From Bacteroidota bacterium (GTDB lineage: Bacteria > Bacteroidota > Ignavibacteria > Kapaibacteriales > UBA961), in contig JADZAA010000029.1 in the NCBI GenBank assembly GCA_020852855.1, forward strand, positions 1 through 35,797: 35,797 bases of DNA, read 5' to 3'. Both the position numbers and the translations under genes were made by a program. The notes under the pieces were generated by a model that saw nothing but the letters and a program-made list of their open reading frames with translations, was not told the DNA's origin and did not search any database. This document shows, in pieces, positions 1 through 8,397 of the stretch (the first letter of the stretch is position 1; each line of letters opens with the position of its first letter).

Positions 1-156
1 TAGGATATTATCCGACCGATTAAGATTGCGCAATATAAATTTTTACAATGAAGTATTAGAAGTTTGTGCAGGTTTATGGAATTATTGTCTAACTAATTGA
101 TTTACAATGTAACAACTACTCTAATACTTTGCTCGCCAATAAAAAAGGAGTGTGCC

Positions 157-2193
157 ATGACAAAATTCCGTAGATTTACAGCATTGCTTAATTCAATCGC
201 TCTGACTACAGCGATATTGGCACAATTCTCCATAGCCCAAACTCCTGCTTGGAAAGTCTTGGGAAACTTATCTGTTGCACGCACAAGAGCAGAAGCTGTT
301 TATATCGGCAACAATAAAATATTCGTAACAGGCGGCTCTACGTCAAGTGGAATAACGGCTACATCTGAAATCATTGATGTTCAAGCGAATACAATAATAC
401 AAGCTGCAAGCATGGCCACCCCGCGTTCCGAATTTGCCTCATTACTAATAGGCGATTCTATTGTTCTTGCCATAGGCGGCGTTAAATATGGTAATGATGT
501 TGTTTCATCCATCGAAGCGTATAATATCAAAACAAATACTTGGTCGGATTTCGGCTCATTGCTTTTCCCAAGAAGGCAGTTTACTGCTATTTGGATTTCA
601 CCCCAAGAATTTATCGTCGTGGGTGGGCGTGAGTTCAATGCCGCAACAATAAAAACCGCTGAGATTTTCAATATAGAAACACATAAATCCAGACAAATAG
701 CCGATTATCCGGTTTTAACAAATAATCCTCGTTCGGGTTATACTTCGACGGCTATACTCGTCATATTTGGCGGGCGCGAAGGCGGTACAGGCAGCAATCA
801 ATCAAATTTAGTATATCATTACGATTTAAAAAGCAACTCTTGGCAGGTTGTTGGAAGTATGCCAAATGCATCTGAGCATCCGCCTTCAATTCGACTATGG
901 AGCGGAAATTTAGCATTTTGCGGCGGGAACAACGAAAAATACAGAAAGACTGACTGGCTTAAAGATATTGCAATTGAGAGTAATAATACTTTTAAAATGA
1001 TTGGAGCAATGTCAATAGGCCGTCATACCCATTTCTTAGCGCAATGGGATACGAATACATTGCTAATAGGCGGTGGACATAATGGCGAGCCTTTTGAATA
1101 TCGTGCGTTATCAACAACGGAATGGATTGATTTAGCAAACGGACAACGAAATATAGGCCCGTCAATGAATTATCCGCACGGGCAAGGAATGTATGTTTCG
1201 ATTCCGATAGAGTATAATAATAAGCCTATTGCTTCCAAAATAATAGTAATTTCAGGCTTTTCCGATAATTCAAACCTTACTCCGGCGGTTGAAATACTTG
1301 AACCGAAAATATCTTTTGAACCTCCTAAACTTAGTGAAGGGAGTGGTGATTGTTTTACGCTTTCATTTGATGCAACCGACAAAGACGGCATTGTTTCTGT
1401 TATGACGGACGACACACAAAGCAATAATATAGTAATGAGCTTTACGCCGTCGCTTCCTACAAATGCCGTTAAAATAACTGTTAAATTGAGCGATATATCT
1501 CAGCCCGGCAGTTTCAGGCTGATTGTAAAAAATAAACTCAGTTTAACGTCGGTAAAGTCGGGTACGATTTCGGGTAGCACTTCCACATTGCAAATATTAT
1601 CTGCAAACAGAAGTGTTATTCGTGATACGCTTATTATTGGTCAAATTAAATGCTCAGAGGTCACTTTATTTAATTCCGGTACAGATTCAATTGATATATT
1701 TAAGATTCATTTAGAACGAAATATTGAGATTTCTTTACCGGGCGGCGGTTTTTCATATATTCTTCCGCTAAAATCAACCGTTTTAGTTAAAGTTTGCTAT
1801 ACACCGTCTTATTCGGGCTATTTCTCGGATACTTTATTTGCCGAAACTCCTTGCTCTACATTGCGACAGCCTTTTGCAATTATCGGATTATCCGATATAA
1901 TCAGCGGTAAGGGGCGTTGCAACATTGGGGTTGTCGGCACTATTCATTCCTTATTCACAACGCCTACGCATCCAAGCCCGACAGATAAAAAGTTAACGTT
2001 TGTCGTTTCTCCCGATGTTTATTCCATTGATTTCTACGATTCCTTCGGCAATAAAAAAACAAGCATTATTCGCACGGCCGGAGATTCCGAAGAAATTATT
2101 ATGCTAACAGACGATATGCAAACCGGATTTTACATTTTGGAGGCACATTCGCCAATGTTAAGCGAGAGATTTCCCGTCTTTATTTTACATTGA
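157..2193 (+). CDS. Secreted Kelch-repeat protein with C-terminal sorting domain
   Basis: Likely an exported surface protein. I chose the ATG at 157 because an AAAGGAG ribosome binding site lies just upstream and it begins a clean signal peptide (MTKFRR, a hydrophobic stretch, then an A-Q cleavage region). An upstream in-frame ATG at 97 gives an unlikely N-terminus. Roughly residues 30-380 contain repeated Kelch-type blades with the pattern hydrophobics-GG followed by a spaced W or Y (for example IFVTGGS, VLAIGGV, FIVVGGR, LLIGGGH), which predicts a beta-propeller. A middle beta-sandwich region follows. The last ~75 residues (SIDFYDSFGNKK, GFYILE) resemble a type IX secretion C-terminal sorting domain, so secretion across the outer membrane is inferred. 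Ligand and exact role are unknown. The next gene starts 18 bases after the stop, so they may be co-transcribed. Confidence 0.8.
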   Translation: MTKFRRFTALLNSIALTTAILAQFSIAQTPAWKVLGNLSVARTRAEAVYIGNNKIFVTGGSTSSGITATSEIIDVQANTIIQAASMATPRSEFASLLIGDSIVLAIGGVKYGNDVVSSIEAYNIKTNTWSDFGSLLFPRRQFTAIWISPQEFIVVGGREFNAATIKTAEIFNIETHKSRQIADYPVLTNNPRSGYTSTAILVIFGGREGGTGSNQSNLVYHYDLKSNSWQVVGSMPNASEHPPSIRLWSGNLAFCGGNNEKYRKTDWLKDIAIESNNTFKMIGAMSIGRHTHFLAQWDTNTLLIGGGHNGEPFEYRALSTTEWIDLANGQRNIGPSMNYPHGQGMYVSIPIEYNNKPIASKIIVISGFSDNSNLTPAVEILEPKISFEPPKLSEGSGDCFTLSFDATDKDGIVSVMTDDTQSNNIVMSFTPSLPTNAVKITVKLSDISQPGSFRLIVKNKLSLTSVKSGTISGSTSTLQILSANRSVIRDTLIIGQIKCSEVTLFNSGTDSIDIFKIHLERNIEISLPGGGFSYILPLKSTVLVKVCYTPSYSGYFSDTLFAETPCSTLRQPFAIIGLSDIISGKGRCNIGVVGTIHSLFTTPTHPSPTDKKLTFVVSPDVYSIDFYDSFGNKKTSIIRTAGDSEEIIMLTDDMQTGFYILEAHSPMLSERFPVFILH

Positions 2194-2211
2194 CAGCACT
2201 ATATTCCCTCT

Positions 2212-2814
2212 ATGCATTTTATCCGCTTCATGTTGTGTTACGTTGCGCTTCTTCTATATTGTGCATTCGCACAAGCGCAAACTATTCGGACTATAGGTAC
2301 AATAAATATACAATCGTCTGTTATCGAGCGCGACGCTTCGGCACGCACAGTAGAGTTTCTTTCCGGCAAGAACCAAAGTGCCGGCAAGTTTCGCGGTGCT
2401 AATGTTGCGTCTTGTTTGAAAGAAATTATTGATAAAATTGAGCCGGAAAATCGCTCGAAAGCAATTATTATAGCAAAAAATAATTTTGGGCAAAAATTAA
2501 TATTTTCGCTACCAGAATTATTACCGGAAATATCAAAAATTCCGCCTATATTAGTTTATCGCAGAGTGATAGGAGACCTTGGCGATACGGCTCATATCAG
2601 CGACATTCGCGGGCAAACCGGACGAGTAAATGTGCAGGAAATAGACAAATATCTTGAGCGTGCCACACAAGAGAGAATCAAACTGCAAGTTCCTGATGTT
2701 CAACGTGTAACATCATTTTTACGGCAGCCGGTGTCGTTAATATTTCCGACCGACGCATCGCCCGGACGTTGGCTCGCCGACGTAGACAGTCTGACGGTTG
2801 CGATTATCGAATAA
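2212..2814 (+). CDS. Exported protein resembling a molybdopterin-binding (Oxidored_molyb-like) fold
   Basis: The 200-residue product begins with a clear signal peptide (MHFIRFMLCYVALLLYCAFA, cleavage near AQA). After that, the segments FRGANVASCLKEI, FGQKLIFSLPELLP, ILVYRRV and FPTDASPGRW fall in the same order as in small sulfite-oxidase-fold molybdopterin-binding proteins. There the pattern is 'F-G-V-L-LL', 'V-SL-EL-P', 'LLAYR' and 'VPGD-GRWV'. I recognise this from memory and it is weak similarity. The catalytic Cys of true sulfite oxidases is not evident, and about 40 extra residues sit between the third and fourth segments. It could therefore be a non-enzymatic relative. It is 18 bp downstream of the Kelch gene and ends at a strong bidirectional terminator, so it is the last gene of that transcript. 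Confidence 0.55.
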   Translation: MHFIRFMLCYVALLLYCAFAQAQTIRTIGTINIQSSVIERDASARTVEFLSGKNQSAGKFRGANVASCLKEIIDKIEPENRSKAIIIAKNNFGQKLIFSLPELLPEISKIPPILVYRRVIGDLGDTAHISDIRGQTGRVNVQEIDKYLERATQERIKLQVPDVQRVTSFLRQPVSLIFPTDASPGRWLADVDSLTVAIIE

Positions 2815-2851
2815 AAAAAAACGCCTCGCAAGAAATATGCGAAGCGTTTTT
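2813..2851. terminator. Bidirectional intrinsic terminator
   Basis: A 10-bp stem with one G-T type mismatch (acgcctcgca at 2821-2830 pairing tgcgaagcgt at 2838-2847) is flanked by an A-tract on the left and a T-tract on the right. It would end the + strand transcript of the exported-protein gene and, read on the - strand with about ten U residues, the rpsD transcript. The two genes converge here. Confidence 0.85.
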
Positions 2852-2871
2852 CATATCGAAACCAGAAAGAA

Positions 2872-3474
2872 TTATCGCGAATAGTACTCTACAACGAGCG
2901 GTACTTCGCATACGATAGGAACTTCTTCTCTTGGCGGCAAATACAGTAATTTTACCGAAAAATCCGCTTTTGAAAGCTCAATATACGGCAATGCCACCGA
3001 ATTGCGAATCGCCTCTTGGAAACATTCCAATTTACGGCTTTTCGGCTTTATGGACACTACGTCGTTAGGCTGTACGGAATATGATGGAATATCAACCGGA
3101 TTGCCGTTCACGAATATATGTCCGTGCGACACATATTGACGTGCCGCCTGCATCGAGCGGGCTAGTCCCGAACGAAAAATGATCGCATCGAGTCTAGACT
3201 CAAGCATTTGCACGAGAATATCGCCGGTATTCCCGGGTATGCGCGTCGCTTTCACAAAATAATTGCTCATCTGACGCTCGTGAATATTGTACTGCAAACG
3301 CAGGCGTTGCTTTTCGAGCAATTGCTGGCCGTACACGGATAGCTTTCCGCGCTTTTTTGCTCCGCCGTGCTGCCCCGGCGGATGAGGCTTTTTGTCCATA
3401 TACTTACGCGCTTTAGGCGTAAGCGCAAACCCTAATTTTCTGGAGAGTTTGACTTTGGGTCCTGTGTAGTTCAT
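2872..3474 (-). CDS. rpsD: 30S ribosomal protein S4
   Basis: This 200-residue protein is ribosomal S4. It has the N-terminal YTGPKVKLSRKLG and PPGQHGG segments, and a C-terminal S4 RNA-binding domain around residues 90-150 (SRLDAIIFRSGLA, ARQYVSHGHIFVNG). It binds 16S rRNA early in small-subunit assembly. The N-terminus has no four-cysteine zinc knuckle, so it is the zinc-free type. The gene stands alone: rpsM, rpsK, rpoA and rplQ, its usual alpha-operon partners, are absent here. It is followed by an intrinsic terminator and preceded by its own candidate -7 element. It may be the only copy moved elsewhere, or a second S4 copy; the window cannot tell. Slightly short for S4 (usually 200-210). 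Confidence 0.93.
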   Translation of the reverse strand: MNYTGPKVKLSRKLGFALTPKARKYMDKKPHPPGQHGGAKKRGKLSVYGQQLLEKQRLRLQYNIHERQMSNYFVKATRIPGNTGDILVQMLESRLDAIIFRSGLARSMQAARQYVSHGHIFVNGNPVDIPSYSVQPNDVVSIKPKSRKLECFQEAIRNSVALPYIELSKADFSVKLLYLPPREEVPIVCEVPLVVEYYSR

Positions 3475-3542
3475 GTACTACGCTACTAAAATTAAGTGCA
3501 ACATTTCGGCAAGATATTACAAAACATGCCGGTACAAGAGTG

Positions 3543-3550
3543 CAAAAATA
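3543..3550 (-). promoter_or_regulatory. Candidate Bacteroidota -7 element for rpsD
   Basis: TATTTTTG on the - strand matches TAnnTTTG, the -7 element used by the Bacteroidota primary sigma factor. It lies about 70 bases upstream of the rpsD start. No TTG is seen at the expected 19-21 nt spacing, so support is partial. The same octamer plus C precedes the RRM gene and asnS. Confidence 0.35.
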
Positions 3551-3593
3551 AGCAAATTCGACGAATATCTTATGTTTCTTCGATTTTACACAT

Positions 3594-3625
3594 AAAAAAA
3601 CCTTGTTTTTATTCAAAACAAGGTT
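3594..3625 (-). terminator. Intrinsic terminator of the RRM protein gene
   Basis: An 11-bp perfect stem (aaccttgtttt at 3599-3609 and aaaacaaggtt at 3615-3625, 5-nt loop) is followed on the - strand by a U-tract (A-run at 3594-3600 on the + strand). It lies about 70 bases after the stop of the RNA-binding protein gene and separates it from rpsD. Confidence 0.85.
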
Positions 3626-3693
3626 GATTATTAAAATATCAATTGGCGATTATCTCTATTTGAGGGATAGCGCGCCTACCGGTACTTTGAGGA

Positions 3694-3999
3694 TTAACGT
3701 CTGCCGCCATTGTATGATTGACGGAAGCCGCCGCCACCGCCGTTGCGAGGACGCTCCTCGCGCGGACGCGCTTCATTAACAACCAATGTGCGTCCTTTGT
3801 AGTCTGCACCGTTAGTTTCTTCGATTGCCTTGCGCGCTTCGCCGTCGTCGGACATTTCAATAAATCCGAATCCGCGCGACCTGTTAGTAACGCGATCAAT
3901 AATAACGGAACTATCTGTAACCGTTCCATAAGCTTCGAAAATTGCACGAAGCTCATCGCCATTCATTGTGTAGGGCAGATTGCCTACATAGATATTCAT
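3694..3999 (-). CDS. RRM-type RNA-binding protein
   Basis: The 101-residue product is a single RNA-recognition motif with both hallmark sequences, RNP2 (IYVGNL, residues 3-8) and RNP1 (RGFGFIEM, around 43-50). A short tail rich in Gly, Arg and Asn follows (RPRNGGGGGFRQ). Such small glycine-rich RRM proteins bind single-stranded RNA in the cytoplasm and are often linked to cold or stress responses in Bacteroidota and cyanobacteria; the role here is inferred from the family. I start at 3999 rather than 4044: the product then opens at MNIYVGNLPY like the family, and GAAAGG lies upstream at a suitable distance. It has its own terminator and a well-formed promoter, so it is monocistronic. Confidence 0.88.
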   Translation of the reverse strand: MNIYVGNLPYTMNGDELRAIFEAYGTVTDSSVIIDRVTNRSRGFGFIEMSDDGEARKAIEETNGADYKGRTLVVNEARPREERPRNGGGGGFRQSYNGGRR

Positions 4000-4096
4000 A
4001 TAAAACCTTTCAAGGCGCATAATAACCGCCACCGTCAAAAACACTTAATTACATGAAAACGACAGCGTTTCAACATTCGCACCCAATGTTGCGCGG

Positions 4097-4126
4097 CAAA
4101 AATACGATAACTTTTCGGTTTTGCAA
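4097..4126 (-). promoter_or_regulatory. Bacteroidota-type promoter of the RRM gene
   Basis: On the - strand, TTG (complement of 4124-4126) is followed after exactly 19 bases by TATTTTTG (complement of 4097-4104). This fits the Bacteroidota primary promoter TTG-N19-21-TAnnTTTG. It lies about 100 bases upstream of the start codon, leaving room for a 5' leader of roughly 90 nt. Confidence 0.55.
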
Positions 4127-4283
4127 GAAAATTTTTTTTTTACTACTCTTTTGTTAACAATGAATTACTGCGCATTATGCTTAGTTGCGAAAAACCGATT
4201 GATAATATTGCGCTTTCTTATTCGTTTCCACTTTCTCATCTACTGATTATTCTGCCGTTTAATTTGTCCAAAAAAAATACTTT

Positions 4284-5012
4284 ATGATTTCATCTGCCGA
4301 CGTTATTGCCATCGGAGCACATCCCGACGATGTAGAGATTTCGTGCGGAGGAAGCGTAGCATCGCTTGTTTCGCTTGGTTACAGCGTGGTGATAGCAGAC
4401 CTTACGCGGGGCGAACTCGGCTCGCGGGGAACACCCGAAACCCGACGGCAGGAAGCCGAAAAAGCAGCGAATATTCTGGGCGTACCGCGGAGAATCAATC
4501 TGGGACTTCCCGACGGTAATATTACAAGTTCCATAGAGCAAATTACGGCAGTAGTTCGCCTTTTGCGAAAATTTCGCCCGAAGATCCTGCTGATACCTTC
4601 CGAATTTGACCGTCATATAGACCATGAAGACGCTTATAAATTAATCCGCAAGTCTGTATTTCAAAGCGGTTTGGCAAAATTTATATCTTTTGAAAACGAC
4701 GTGCCGCAACAGCCGTTCAGACCGACTCATGTGTTCTCGTATATGCAAACCTATGAAACACCAAGCGATTTTTTTGTAGACATATCCAACTCTTATACTA
4801 CAAAACTTGCAGCAATTCAAGCGTTCGGCTCGCAGATATTTGTTCCCGGCGCACAAGACGAAGAGCCGCAAACATTTATATCAAAGCCGGAATTCATAGA
4901 AATGCTAGAGGCGCGTGCCCGATATTTCGGTGCGAGAATAGGCGTTCGATATGCCGAGGGATTCCGCTGTATAGAACCTTTGGGCATACCGTCATTATCA
5001 ATTTGGCTGTAA
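4284..5012 (+). CDS. bshB1: Bacillithiol biosynthesis deacetylase BshB1
   Basis: This is a PIG-L/LmbE family zinc-dependent N-deacetylase, 242 residues. It has the metal-binding AHPDD motif at residues 12-16, a second metal-site region around HIDHEDAYKL and a FGARIGVRYAEGF C-terminal signature that I associate with BshB1. BshB1 removes the acetyl group from GlcNAc-malate to give GlcN-malate, the second step of bacillithiol synthesis in the cytoplasm. Related deacetylases act on other N-acetyl sugars, but the length and C-terminus favour BshB1. bshA and bshC are not in the window. The next gene starts 23 bases downstream, so co-transcription is possible. Confidence 0.85.
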   Translation: MISSADVIAIGAHPDDVEISCGGSVASLVSLGYSVVIADLTRGELGSRGTPETRRQEAEKAANILGVPRRINLGLPDGNITSSIEQITAVVRLLRKFRPKILLIPSEFDRHIDHEDAYKLIRKSVFQSGLAKFISFENDVPQQPFRPTHVFSYMQTYETPSDFFVDISNSYTTKLAAIQAFGSQIFVPGAQDEEPQTFISKPEFIEMLEARARYFGARIGVRYAEGFRCIEPLGIPSLSIWL

Positions 5013-5035
5013 TTTTAATTGCTGACCGGTGCATT

Positions 5036-6343
5036 ATGAAATGCTCACTTATTCTTTTTATTCTCGTCTCGGTATTCGGCAGCAATCAATTTAAAGGCAT
5101 TGCCGACGACGCGGTTTCTGCGCAATGCAAAGTTCGCCTGCCCGAAAGCATTAATCGTATAACGCCCGTCATAATGCCGATTCTTACGCAAGACGGAACG
5201 AGGCTTTATTTCGACCGTAAAAATTATGCCGGCAACTTAGGCGGACTGCAAGACCCGGACGATATTTGGGAAAGCATCAGACAGCCAAACGGCGGCTGGA
5301 GTGAACCCGAAAATGTACGCGAACTTAATTCCGCGGGCTCGGACGTTATGTTCTCACTTTCACGCAACGAAGATTTCGCACTGGTGTACAACAGTATTTT
5401 GGCGAAATCGGGTTGCGGTTTCGGCATTTCATATAAAACCTCCGACGGCTGGTCGCCGCCCAAAGCTTTGTCCGTGCGCAACTACTATAATAACAGCGGA
5501 TTTTTTTTCGGCAATCTGAGTGCCGATAATCGCATATTGCTATTTGCTTTGGAACGTGACGACACGCGAGGCGGCTTGGACTTGTATGTTTCATTCCGTA
5601 ATGAAACAGATTCATCATGGTCGCCTCCTATGTCGTTAGGTGCAACCATCAATACCTCGCAAGATGAGTATTCGCCTTTTCTTGCTCCCGACGGAAAATC
5701 TCTGTATTTTTCAAGTCGCGGTCATGGCGGGCTGGGCGGCTTCGATATTTTTCTTTCGCGACGTTTAGACGAAACTTGGCAATACTGGAGCAAGCCCGTC
5801 AATCTCGGCACCTCCATTAATACAGTCGGTAATGACCATTCTTTTACGCTTAACGCTGCCGGTGATACTGTGGTTATGATTTCAACTGACGCAGAACACC
5901 CGCGCGAAGGAATATTTTTCGTTTGTCTTCCGACTGCATTACGCCCGGATAAACCTACTGTTATTTCACGGAACGAAATTCCGCACAAAAGCGATACGTT
6001 GCTCGTATTCCCGATATATTTTTCACTTGGCAAAAGTTCAATAACTGCCCAAAGTGCGGATTCATTGCTCACGGCTCTGCGCACACTCGATACCGATGTT
6101 GATATTACGCTTAACGGATATGCCTGCGATATCGGCACCGATTCATCAAATCTTTCATTGGCCTCACATCGGATTGCAGCCGTAGAAAAATTGTTGGTAA
6201 CCAATAAATTATCATTTAAAATATATTCTAAATCTTATGGCGAAAATCTGCTGCACAACACTCCGCTGACAAACGATGAACGAAATACACAACGCCGCGT
6301 AGATGTAATTATTATGCACAATGCGAAAAAACCGCTTCGATAA
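5036..6343 (+). CDS. PD40 beta-propeller / OmpA-domain envelope protein
   Basis: The 435-residue product starts at the ATG at 5036 (MKCSLILFILVSVFG), which gives a signal peptide; an in-frame start 33 bases earlier adds an implausible N-terminus. Residues ~40-300 hold PD40/WD40-like propeller blades with the recurring DG-LYF and GGLGGFDIFLS pattern. Residues ~320-435 form an OmpA-like peptidoglycan-binding domain (VFPIYFSLGKSSI, then SLASHRIAAVEKLL and NTQRRVDVIIM). Proteins with this architecture tether the outer membrane to peptidoglycan; the OmpA tail suggests a periplasmic location. The cysteine at position 3 is probably not a lipobox. It is the last host gene before accessory block 1. 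Confidence 0.82.
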   Translation: MKCSLILFILVSVFGSNQFKGIADDAVSAQCKVRLPESINRITPVIMPILTQDGTRLYFDRKNYAGNLGGLQDPDDIWESIRQPNGGWSEPENVRELNSAGSDVMFSLSRNEDFALVYNSILAKSGCGFGISYKTSDGWSPPKALSVRNYYNNSGFFFGNLSADNRILLFALERDDTRGGLDLYVSFRNETDSSWSPPMSLGATINTSQDEYSPFLAPDGKSLYFSSRGHGGLGGFDIFLSRRLDETWQYWSKPVNLGTSINTVGNDHSFTLNAAGDTVVMISTDAEHPREGIFFVCLPTALRPDKPTVISRNEIPHKSDTLLVFPIYFSLGKSSITAQSADSLLTALRTLDTDVDITLNGYACDIGTDSSNLSLASHRIAAVEKLLVTNKLSFKIYSKSYGENLLHNTPLTNDERNTQRRVDVIIMHNAKKPLR

Positions 6344-6400
6344 AATTTACGCTAAATAATTTAGTATTTGCAATAATGACAAGAACAGAAGAAAAAGGAA

Positions 6401-7693
6401 ATGGTAAATAAAACAAAACATACAATTATAAACGGTGATAGTCGACAAATGAGTGTTCTCAAAAATGAGAGCATTCATTTGATTACGACTTCGCCACCCT
6501 ATTGGCAATTAAAAGATTACGGAACTGAAAACCAAATCGGATTTCACGATGATTATGAAACGTACATCAATCATCTAAATTTAACGTGGCAAGAATGTTT
6601 CCGTGTTTTACACAAAGGCTGTCGTCTTTGTATCAATATCGGAGACCAATTTGCACGTTCTACATACTACGGTCGTTATAAAATCATTCCTATTCATTCG
6701 GAAATTATTAAATTCTGCGAAATGATTGGCTTTGATTTTATGGGACAAATTATTTGGCAAAAAGCAACCACGATGAACACTTCAGGAGGAGCAAGTATTA
6801 TGGGTAGTTATCCAAACCCAAGAAATGGAATTGTAAAGTTGGATTTTGAATACATTTTGTTGTTCAAAAAACAAGGCAACGCACCTAAACCAACTAAAGA
6901 GCAAAAAGAAAATTCCACAATGACTAATGAAGAATGGAATAGTTACTTTAACGGACATTGGTATTTTTCAGGCGCAAAACAAGATAAACATTTAGCAATG
7001 TTTCCCGAAGAACTGCCACATCGTTTAATCAAAATGTTTTCATTCCCGGGTGAAACAGTTTTAGACCCGTTTATGGGAAGCGGTACAACAGCTTTAGCTG
7101 CAAGGAACTTGAATAGAAATTCTGTTGGTTATGAGATAAACCCAGACTTTATCCCGATTATAAAAGAAAAAATTGGGACAGATGATGCTTTTATGAAAGT
7201 TGAAACTGAAACCATTAAACAGACAGAACTTAAAACCAATTTTGAAAAACGAATAAAAGAATTGCCTTATCAATTTGTGGACACGCATAAATTAGACAAG
7301 AAGATTGATGTAAAGAAAATTCAATACGGGTCTAAAATTGATGCAAACAGCACAGGAAAACGAGAAGAGTTTTTCTCTGTAAAAGAAATTATAAGCCCTG
7401 AGCTCATCCGTTTAAATAATGATTTAATTATTCGTCTTATTGGTATTAAACAAAATCCTGAAATCAATGGGGAGGCAACTGAATATTTAATCAATAAAGT
7501 TCGTGGGAAAAAAGTATTCTTAAAATATGATGAAGTAAAACACGACAACGAAAATAACTTAATGGCTTATCTCTATCTTGAAAATAAGACTTTCATAAAT
7601 GCTCATTTAATAAAAGAAAATTTAGCATTGGTAGATAACTCAATAAACTTTAAATACAAATCGAAATTCAATACACTATTAACCAATGGCTAA
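6401..7693 (+). CDS. Type II DNA methyltransferase (N4-cytosine type) with SNase-like C-terminal domain
   Basis: The 430-residue protein is an amino-DNA methyltransferase with class beta motif order. The catalytic motif TSPPYWQLKDY comes first (residues ~29-39), and the SAM-binding region DPFMGSGTTALAA comes later (~222-234). TSPPY suggests N4-methylcytosine, as in M.MthZI and M.MjaI. Residues ~333-425 look like a staphylococcal-nuclease fold (IIRLIGIKQNPE, RGKKVFLKYDEV, LMAYLYLENKTFINAHLI). The second catalytic arginine of active nucleases (YGRLLAY) reads NNLMAY here, so this domain is probably inactive and may bind DNA. The start has a good AAAGGAAATG ribosome binding site. The cognate nuclease gene overlaps its 3' end by 8 bases. 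Codon use is AT-rich compared with the host genes. Confidence 0.85.
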   Translation: MVNKTKHTIINGDSRQMSVLKNESIHLITTSPPYWQLKDYGTENQIGFHDDYETYINHLNLTWQECFRVLHKGCRLCINIGDQFARSTYYGRYKIIPIHSEIIKFCEMIGFDFMGQIIWQKATTMNTSGGASIMGSYPNPRNGIVKLDFEYILLFKKQGNAPKPTKEQKENSTMTNEEWNSYFNGHWYFSGAKQDKHLAMFPEELPHRLIKMFSFPGETVLDPFMGSGTTALAARNLNRNSVGYEINPDFIPIIKEKIGTDDAFMKVETETIKQTELKTNFEKRIKELPYQFVDTHKLDKKIDVKKIQYGSKIDANSTGKREEFFSVKEIISPELIRLNNDLIIRLIGIKQNPEINGEATEYLINKVRGKKVFLKYDEVKHDNENNLMAYLYLENKTFINAHLIKENLALVDNSINFKYKSKFNTLLTNG

Positions 7694-8384
7694 AAAAGAG
7701 ATAAAAAGATACTCGTTGGAGTTTGGTAAGAAAGAGAAGGTACTCAATTATGCCACACAAACTTATCAACTCTCAAGACCAAATAAAGTAGGTGCTGTTA
7801 TGGCTTTAATCAGAGAATGCCAGCCAAACACAATTGAAGAATGGGAACAATGGTATTTTGAGAATGCAACCACAGCAGGAAAAAACACCTTCAAGATAAC
7901 GAGAGAAAGTCTGCAAGAACTTGGCGAAAGATTGTACGAAAAAATCACGGAAGTTGTTATTCCTGAATGGAAAGAGGCTTTTAATGCCTTGACGAAAGAG
8001 GATTGTTACGATTATATTTATAATCTGACAATTAGCCGAACTTTTGACGTGTTTTTGAGAGAAAAGTCCGTAGTAAATGACGGCTTGGCAAAGGAGTTTC
8101 CTGAAGTGCGATTTGAAGAAAGTCCGCCAGAGTTAGACCACGCTGGAGACATTGATTATCTTGGTTATGTAACATCCGAAAAAGCATTTGGAATACAAAT
8201 CAAGCCCGTTACAGCTCAATCTAATTTTGGCAACTATTCCGTTTCCGAACGAATGAAAGCAAGTTTTGAAAATTTCAAAAACGACTTCGGAGGAAACGTA
8301 TTTATTGTTTTTAGCTTGGACGGAGAAATAGCCAACAAACAAGTAATTGACCAAATAAAAATTGAAATAGAGCATCTGAAATAG
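7686..8384 (+). CDS. MjaI-like type II restriction endonuclease
   Basis: The 232-residue product resembles the MjaI restriction endonuclease family (CTAG cutters), recognised mainly by the segment ELDHAGDIDYLGYV followed by KAFGIQIKPVT near residues 149-178. These residues form a PD-(D/E)xK-type core (D-I-D ... Q-I-K). It would cleave unmethylated DNA at the site protected by the overlapping methyltransferase. The reading frames overlap by 8 bases, which implies translational coupling with the methylase made first. The sequence specificity CTAG is inferred from family resemblance only. The first copy of the palindromic repeat family begins about 14 bases after the stop. Confidence 0.7.
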   Translation: MAKKEIKRYSLEFGKKEKVLNYATQTYQLSRPNKVGAVMALIRECQPNTIEEWEQWYFENATTAGKNTFKITRESLQELGERLYEKITEVVIPEWKEAFNALTKEDCYDYIYNLTISRTFDVFLREKSVVNDGLAKEFPEVRFEESPPELDHAGDIDYLGYVTSEKAFGIQIKPVTAQSNFGNYSVSERMKASFENFKNDFGGNVFIVFSLDGEIANKQVIDQIKIEIEHLK

Positions 8385-8397
8385 ACCGCACTATGCA

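Noticed and set aside
6376-6411. 11-codon ORF (MTRTEEKGNGK) overlapping the methylase start
   Set aside because: It spans the ribosome binding site and could be a leader, but it is too short and has no other support.
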